NCBI RefSeq assembly: GCF_038502225.1 | Contig: NC_091303.1 | Span: 25,892,770-25,956,769, forward strand | DNA from: Cherax quadricarinatus | Lineage: Eukaryota > Arthropoda > Malacostraca > Decapoda > Parastacidae | Length of the DNA stretch: 64,000 bases | Direction: 5' to 3' | Program-made: the position numbers and the translations under genes | Notes under the pieces: model-generated | Told to the model about the DNA's origin: nothing | Databases searched by the model: none | What the model saw: only the letters and a program-made list of their open reading frames with translations | Part shown: positions 57,951 through 64,000 of the stretch, piece after piece | Layout: each line of letters begins with the position of its first letter | How positions within the stretch are numbered: position 1 is the first letter of the stretch

Positions 57951-58027
57951 CTAATTCTTCATCTCCGAACTATTATCATAACCTCTTTCATCAACCTATC
58001 CTCTTATTTCTTCACCGCATAATCTAC

Positions 58028-58585
58028 TTACATGGAAAACGTACAAAGGAGGATGACAAAGATGATTCCATGTATCAGAAATCTTCCCTATGAGGATAAA
58101 CTGAGGGCCCTGAATCTGCACTCTCTCGAAAAGCGTAGAATTAGGGGGGATATGATCGAGGTGTATAAATGGAAAACAGGAATAAATCAAGGGGATGTAA
58201 ATAGTGTGCTGAAAATTTCCAGCCAAGACAGGACTCGCAGCAATGGTTTCAAGTTGGAAAAATTCAGATTCAGGAAGGATATAGGAAAGTACTGGTTTGG
58301 TAATAGAGTTGTGGATGAGTGGAACAAACTCCCGAGTACAGTTATTGAGGCTAAAACGTTGTGTAGTTTTAAAAATAGGTTAGATAAATACATGAGTGGG
58401 TGTGGGTGGGTGGGTGTGAGTTGGACCTGACTAGCTTGTGCTGCTAGGTCTGGTACAGTGCTCCACCCTTGAGTGGGGATGACCACACTGGGTGGGTCAT
58501 TGGTCTAATCCGGGGGGGGGACATGGACCTGCTTCGCATGGGTCAGTAGACCTGTTGCAGTGTTCCTTCTTTCTTATGTTCTTAT
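58028..58585 (+). mobile_element. CR1/L2-like LINE 3' fragment (family C)
   Basis: The plus frame (58,032-58,430) reads VQRRMTKMIPCIRNLPYEDK, then LHSLEKRRIRGDMIEVYK, FRFRKDIGKYWFGNRVVDEW and FKNRLDKYMSG, the complete C-terminal end of a CR1/L2-type reverse-transcriptase ORF with a stop at 58,428. About 155 bp of 3' untranslated sequence ends in TTCTTATGTTCTTATG, where the 38-bp array begins. The frame has no internal stop, so it is a young but 5'-truncated copy. Confidence 0.85.
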
Positions 58586-60254
58586 GGTACAGCTGTGCTC
58601 CCTTCACCCCTGCCACAGTACATGGTACAGATGTGCTCCCTTCACCCCTGCCACAGTACATGGTACAGTTGTGCTCCCTTCACCCCTGCCACAGTACATG
58701 GTACAGTTGTGCTCCCTTCATCCCTGCCACAGTACATGATACAGCTACGCTCCCTTCATCCCTGCCACAGTACATGATACAGCTACGCTTCCTTCATCCC
58801 TGGCACAGTACATGATACAGCTACGCTCCCTTCATCCCTGGCACAGTACAAGGTATAGTTGTGCTCCCTTCACAGTTGTGCTCCCTTCATCCCTGCCACA
58901 GTACATGATACAGCTACGCTCCCTTCATCCCTGCCACAGTACATGATACAGCTACGCTCCCTTCATCCCTGCCACAGTACATGATACAGCTACGCTCCCT
59001 TCATCCCTGCCACAGTACATGATACAGCTACGCTCCCTTCATCCCTGCCACAGTACATGATACAGCTACGCTCCCTTCATCCCTGCCACAGTACATGATA
59101 CAGCTACGCTCCCTTCATCCCTGCCACAGTACATGATACAGCTACGCTCCCTTCATCCCTGCCACAGTACATGATACAGCTACGCTCCCTTCACCCCTGC
59201 CACAGTACATGGTACAGTTGTGCTCCCTTCATCCCTGCCACAGTACATGATACAGCTACGCTCCCTTCATCCCTGCCACAGTACATGATACAGCTACGCT
59301 CCCTTCATCCCTGCCACAGTACATGATACAGCTACGCTCCCTTCATCCCTGGCACAGTACAAGGTATAGTTGTGCTCCCTTCACAGTTGTGCTCCCTTCA
59401 CCCCTGCCACAGTACATGGTACAGCTGTGCTCCCTTCATCCCTGCCACAGTACATGGTACAGATGTGCTCCCTTCACCTCTGCCACAGTACATGGTACAG
59501 TTGTGCTCCCTTCATCCCTGCCACAGTACATGATACAGCTACGCTCCCTTCATCCCTGCCACAGTACATGATACAGCTACGCTCCCTTCATCCCTGGCAC
59601 AGTACATGGTACAGTTGTGCTCCCTTCATCCCTGCCACAGTACATGATACAGCTACGCTCCCTTCATCCCTGCCACAGTACATGATACAGCTACGCTCCC
59701 TTCATCCCTGGCACAGTACATGATACAGCTACGCTCCCTTCATCCCTGCCACAGTACATGATACAGCTACGCTCCCTTCATCCCTGGCACAGTACATGAT
59801 ACAGCTACGCTCCCTTCACCCCTGCCACAGTACATGGTACAGTTGTGCTCCCTTCACCCCTGCCACAGTACATGATACAGCTACGCTCCCTTCATCCCTG
59901 GCACAGTACATGATACAGCTACGCTCCCTTCATCCCTGGCACAGTACATGATACAGCTACGCTCCCTTCATCCCTGGCACAGTACATGATACAGCTACGC
60001 TCCCTTCATCCCTGGCACAGTACATGATACAGCTACGCTCCCTTCATCCCTGGCACAGTACATGATACAGCTACGCTCCCTTCATCCCTGGCACAGTACA
60101 TGATACAGCTACGCTCCCTTCATCCCTGCCACAGTACATGATACAGCTACGCTCCCTTCACCCCTGCCACAGTACATGATACAGCTACGCTCCCTTCACC
60201 CCTGCCACAGTACATGGTACAGCTACGCTCCCTTCATCCCTGCCACAGTACATG
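58586..60254. repeat. Minisatellite, 38-bp unit, about 43 copies
   Basis: The unit is TACATGATACAGCTACGCTC followed by CCTTCATCCCTGCCACAG. A shortened marker unit (AAGGTATAGTTGTGCTCC then CTTCACAG) occurs near 58,850 and again about 511 bp on, near 59,361, showing an internal duplication. Confidence 0.96.
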
Positions 60255-60514
60255 GAGATGTAAAACATGATGGGGAAGGAGGGGTAATAGACTCTGAATT
60301 TGTAGACGAGTAAAACTCAACGTGGAGAGCGCCACTGTGTCTTTGATATTTGAGCAAGCTACTGATATGCATGTGAAGCATATTATATCAATTTTATTAT
60401 CCTACTGAATGATATAAATACTTCTGCTTAGCTGTCATGATCTGTATTATAATGATAAATTAATGAATAAATTTTCTGTTTATCTTCTAAATGTTTGTTG
60501 TTTTCTTCTTTCAG
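60255..60514. other. AT-rich sequence ending in a splice acceptor
   Basis: Ends in the pyrimidine-rich tract TTGTTTTCTTCTTTCAG (to 60,514), a good 3' splice site for the exon that follows. No array. Confidence 0.55.
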
Positions 60515-61169
60515 ATATCTCGTACTTGTGTGAATAAGGCAGACAACTTCTGCTACATTTGTGGTGAGGTGACCTTTGTATCACAGAAGCGCCGTATAAC
60601 TGCTATGGTTAGAAAGGTATATCACCTATATTTTGGATGCAAGATTGGTGACCAGAATAAGAACTGGGCTCCACACATATGCTGCAACAATTGTGCTACT
60701 AACCTTCGCCAATGGTTGAACAGGAAGAGAAAAGGAATGCCTTTTGCTGTGCCAATGATATGGTGGGAGCCAACAGACCATACCAACAATTGTTATTTCT
60801 ACATGATACCTCCAGTACAAAAGGGTTTGTCAAAGAAAAAAAAAAAGGAGTCAATTGAATATCCAAACATTCCATCAGCTATTCGCCCAGGTAACTATGA
60901 AGAATTGCTGGAAAACCTCATCAAGGCTTACAAGAACATGGATGTAACATATCACTTAAAATCCACTTTTTGGACTCGCATTTAGACTTTTTTTCCAGCA
61001 AACTGTGAAGCAGTTAGTGACGAACATAGTGGAAGGTTTCAACCAAGATATTTCAACCATGGAAAAATGGTACCAGGGCAAATGTGGCACAAAAATGCTT
61101 GCAGACTATTGCTGGACATTGGCAAGAGATGATTCTTCAGCCCACTATAAGCGTCAGGCAAAAACGCAG
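60515..61169 (+). pseudogene. Exon of an arthropod multicopy zinc-finger-like protein, frameshifted
   Basis: The exon is bounded by an AG acceptor (60,513-60,514) and a CAG/GTACGG donor (61,167-61,171). It opens ISRTCVNKADNFCYICGEVT and shows Cys/His pairs at residues 13/16 (CYIC) and 54-60 (HICCNNC), consistent with a small zinc-binding module, followed by NLRQWLNRKRKGMPFAVPM. I recognise this as a large, uncharacterised gene family in arthropods; its function is unknown. Three frameshifts break it: a missing base in the A-run near 60,957-60,962, an extra T in the T-run near 60,987-60,994, and a third near 61,017-61,035, after which the frame reads QDISTMEKWYQGK then MLADYCWTLARD. Coding similarity continues through the shifts, so the copy is recently dead or contains assembly indels. 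Confidence 0.75.
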
Positions 61170-61479
61170 GTACGGATTAGAGTTTAAAACTTACTGACAT
61201 ATTGTACGTTATAATAAAATAATCAAATATTACATGTCTCGTATCTTTAAACCCATATCGAATAAGCATTTTTCAAGGTGATATTTGGATTCAAGACATG
61301 AAAATGCATAAGAATTAACTAATCTCACTGAAGAAGCATACAACTTTTCAAAAATTGTTGGCCAGTGTTATATTTCTCTCTTCAAATTCTTCAGAATTGG
61401 TACGTGTGTCACTTTTGTGACCTGTGTAGCCTTCAGGTCACTTTTGTGACCTGTGTAGCCTTCAGGGGTAACGACAAAA
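61170..61479. other. AT-rich DNA with a duplicated GTCACTTTTGTGAC unit
   Basis: Two adjacent copies of a ~31-bp unit (61,408-61,470) contain the palindrome GTCACTTTTGTGAC and CTGTGTAGCCTTCAG. Otherwise unassigned. Confidence 0.5.
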
Positions 61480-62132
61480 TTTTCTGCATTCTTCAACCTC
61501 CTTTCGTTTAATGAACTGCTGAGCACTGATTCACATTGGTCTTTTAGAATTTTTCTTTCTTTTTCATCATCAGTGTACGAGCCTCCTACAATTAATGGTA
61601 CAATTCTACACTTAGTTCTTAACCTAGATTTTGCATGTGTAGAAATATTTGATATTTTCTAGCAAATTCCTGGACTGCTGTTTGTTCCCGTTGTGCTTCA
61701 TCAGTCTGATACCAAAGATTAAAATTCTGTTCTAACTTGTCTCACCGCAAACGTTATCTTCCCTTCGTTATGAAATATTCACATTTTTAAGCACTTGGGA
61801 AAACTCATTTTCTTCAGCTGAACATTCTTCTATGTTCTTTGTCTACATTAAATCTTTTTTTAGGCTTTCTTGACAGTATATATTTTATACAGACCATGTA
61901 TACTTCTATATTCAGTTTTTTCAAGCTGAATATAGAAGTGATATATTGATCTGTTGTGCTGCGTTGCCACCTGTATATATCCTTTGTCTTTTCTTGTGCC
62001 TCTTTGGTAGTTTCTCTGGTATATTTCTTCCCGTTTCTTCATGTGTTTTTTATACCGTTTGGTCACTTTCTCATGGAAGTTTGGGCAGCTCATACGATAA
62101 CATTTCCTGGTCGCTAATGATGACTGACACAT
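61480..62132 (-). pseudogene. Decayed coding region of unknown family
   Basis: Minus-strand open stretches follow one another in different frames: a 90-codon frame from 62,132 (MCQSSLATRKCYRMSCPNFH start, Lys/Arg-rich), then NLWYQTDEAQREQTAVQEFA (about 61,655-61,715), then RLRTKCRIVPLIVGGSYTDD followed by EKERKILKDQCESVL (about 61,520-61,625). The amino-acid texture looks protein-like and the frames connect by shifts, suggesting a dead gene or transposon ORF. I do not recognise the family. Confidence 0.35.
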
Positions 62133-63214
62133 TATCAGGATGAAATTATCTATTCTTTATCAGACAGGGACCTTTTTTTTAACATACTGGAACACATTTT
62201 GACGTGTGAATATTTACAACTTCTACCATATATGCAAATTCCCACGACATAATATTTACATATTCACTGTATTATACATTTTCTTGTTGAAGCTTCAGCT
62301 TTGTCTAATGTGTGTTATCTTTGGTCTCTCTGTCTATTATGACTTGAGTATATTTCTTGTGCTTCACTGTTGTTGCTGTCTCTCTCCCTCAATGTATCTC
62401 ATGTACACTATTTTGCGTCAATGATTCTGATTCGCTTGTGTTGCGCTCCACTTTTAATTTCTCCTCACCAGTGTTCCTCAGTTGGTGTGTTTCAATTACA
62501 CCTGTGCTGCTTTGCATAAGTGTTCCATCTCATCTCCATATATGTTCACTTATATTTGTATAATTTTTGCCTGCGTTTCACTCTCACTTGTGTCATCATT
62601 TTTTTTCACTTCTGCGTCTCCAGTATATACTTCTGGTAACTTTTCCATGAAAAACATTCTTTTTTGGTCATTGTTATTTACTAAGTGTTCCGTCGCTCAC
62701 AGAAAAAAAATACTTTCCTTTTTTAATATCGTCACTTGTGCTGGGTGGCACTTCCCTGGATAACAAATGACACCTTCCATGGCAGCGGAAACATAGTAGG
62801 CCTCTTGTTTTCCTTTTGATCTTACACTTACACGGTGTACAGACTTTAATCATTTTTATATTTCCCGGTTCTTCAGGCTTTTATCCTCTATTACTAATAA
62901 TTTATCCAATACAGATAAGGTTGGCAGATAGAATGTAGATTTATGAACTCTGGAGGAATGTGCCAGCAGCAATGCTGTGGCCAGCGATGAACCACGAGCC
63001 ACAGCAGTACACCGCACTGCAGCAGTGTAGTTGCACCTGATACAACTACACTGCCTCCCCAAAACTAACTCATACCTGTTAGTCTTGGTGTATCTCCTAA
63101 GCAAGTTTAACTATTATCAAATTTACAGGTAAAAAAGGGAATTAGTGTTGAGACACTGGATATATCTGTCACAACTCGCTGCTGCTGTTTACTTCACCCG
63201 GCTGGATGGATGGG
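62133..63214. other. T-rich unassigned DNA
   Basis: No array or domain recognised. A stem-loop GTGTAGTT/AACTACAC lies near 63,025-63,052. Confidence 0.4.
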
Positions 63215-63380
63215 TGTGTTTTGCATCCCCATGCAAAACACACTTGATAGGAAGAGAGCATTTGTGAATGGGGATGCAAAACACAATAGTAAAAGCCTCT
63301 CTGCATGGGGATGCAAAACATACTTGATGGGAAGAGGGCCTCTGAGCACGGGGATGTAATAAAAGAATAGTGAAAGAGTC
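63215..63380. repeat. Loose GGGGATGCAAAACAC repeats
   Basis: Four copies of GGGGATGCAAAACA or its reverse complement at about 63,225, 63,270, 63,307 and 63,350 (diverged), roughly 40 bp apart, the first inverted. Confidence 0.6.
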
Positions 63381-63572
63381 TCTAAGTCTCTGCTAGGTGT
63401 GCACGAGGACACTGTCAGTAGAAAAATTAAAAGTTCTCCTGACAAGCGTCTTAGATGTGGGTCTAAGTCACATGAAGACGTACTCTGTGGAGCTTTTGAT
63501 CATATCGAGGCTTTCCGCTAGCTTGCCGGCTCACCTCTTAAAAATTAAAGATCACATCATTAAGGTGTGATG

Positions 63573-63832
63573 GTTTTGATAGTTACACTGTGGGAACACC
63601 AGAACTGTGCTGCTACCCTGCTTAATATGATAGCTACACTGTGGGAACACCTGCAGGGTCCTGCTACCCTGCTTAATACGATAGCTACACTGTGGGAACA
63701 CCTGCAGGGTGCTGCTACCCTGCTTAATACGATAGCTACACTGTGGGAACACCTGTAGGGTGCTGCTACCCTGCTTAATACGATAGCTACACTGTGGGAA
63801 CACTTGCAGGGTGCTGCTACCCTGCTTAATAT
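63573..63832. repeat. Minisatellite, 51-bp unit, about 5 copies
   Basis: The unit is GATAGCTACACTGTGGGAAC, then ACCTGCAGGGTGC, then TGCTACCCTGCTTAATAC. Period 51 keeps both strands open. Confidence 0.93.
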
Positions 63833-64000
63833 GATAATGTTTACTAGGTAGCGTTTACTAGGTAGTCCTTCTCAACCTTCCCTTCTTGCTTCTACTAGTG
63901 GACTTCGCCTCCTGCGACGTCTTCAAGATTTTCCAAGCCTCACTTATGCCAGTATACAAGTCTCAATTATGTTAGTTCAGCTTGACAATGTTCCAGACTA

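Overview
This is repeat-dominated animal nuclear DNA. It has no operons or bacterial-type genes and no intact host protein-coding gene that I can defend. It carries non-LTR retrotransposon relics (RTE-type and CR1/jockey-type), tRNA-derived SINEs, Penelope-type hammerhead-ribozyme elements, an arthropod-type multicopy zinc-finger-like pseudogene exon with splice signals, and very abundant micro- and minisatellites. I recognise several of these repeats as typical of decapod crustaceans (crayfish or shrimp). That assignment is inference from repeat families, not a species call. A 100-base run of N at 51,401-51,500 shows the window is a scaffold with a gap.

Layout. 0-9.4 kb: a 39-42 bp minisatellite, a MITE-like element split by a 353-bp palindromic hammerhead element, a nest of RTE retrotransposons with a younger RTE and a composite SINE inserted into an older RTE, then CR1-type LINE fragments. 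9.4-16.4 kb: a G-rich minisatellite, a small Tigger-like fragment hit by a SINE, a GTG/GAT array grown inside a 51-bp repeat, a CT-rich array and a LINE. 16.4-30 kb: a 4.4-kb 23/25-bp array with a ~1.96-kb higher-order repeat, then a CAG/CAA-rich array split by a 5'-truncated LINE. 30-40.3 kb: a 27-bp array, AT-rich unassigned DNA, decayed LINE copies, a 21-bp array and a second hammerhead element. 40.3-51.3 kb: a 4.8-kb 18-bp array, an almost perfectly homogeneous 29-bp array, smaller arrays and two or three further hammerhead-like elements. 51.3-64 kb: a gap, a ~5-kb polypyrimidine array, 28-, 22- and 38-bp arrays, a LINE 3' end, the pseudogene exon and a decayed coding stretch.

How the parts relate. 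By my estimate about half of the window is tandem repeat, in more than twenty unrelated families. Because many periods are multiples of three (18, 21, 27, 33, 36, 51 bp), or because the unit lacks stop codons, the arrays create very long but meaningless reading frames. Transposons inserted into one another and into arrays, and target-site duplications can be read directly for at least seven insertions, so a relative history can be reconstructed.

The most interesting signal is a family of short, foldback-like insertions flanked by 11-14 bp target-site duplications. They carry the hammerhead core CTGANGA - hairpin - GAAAC with almost no stem III. Stems I and II covary between copies. They match the small hammerhead variants known from Penelope-like retroelements.
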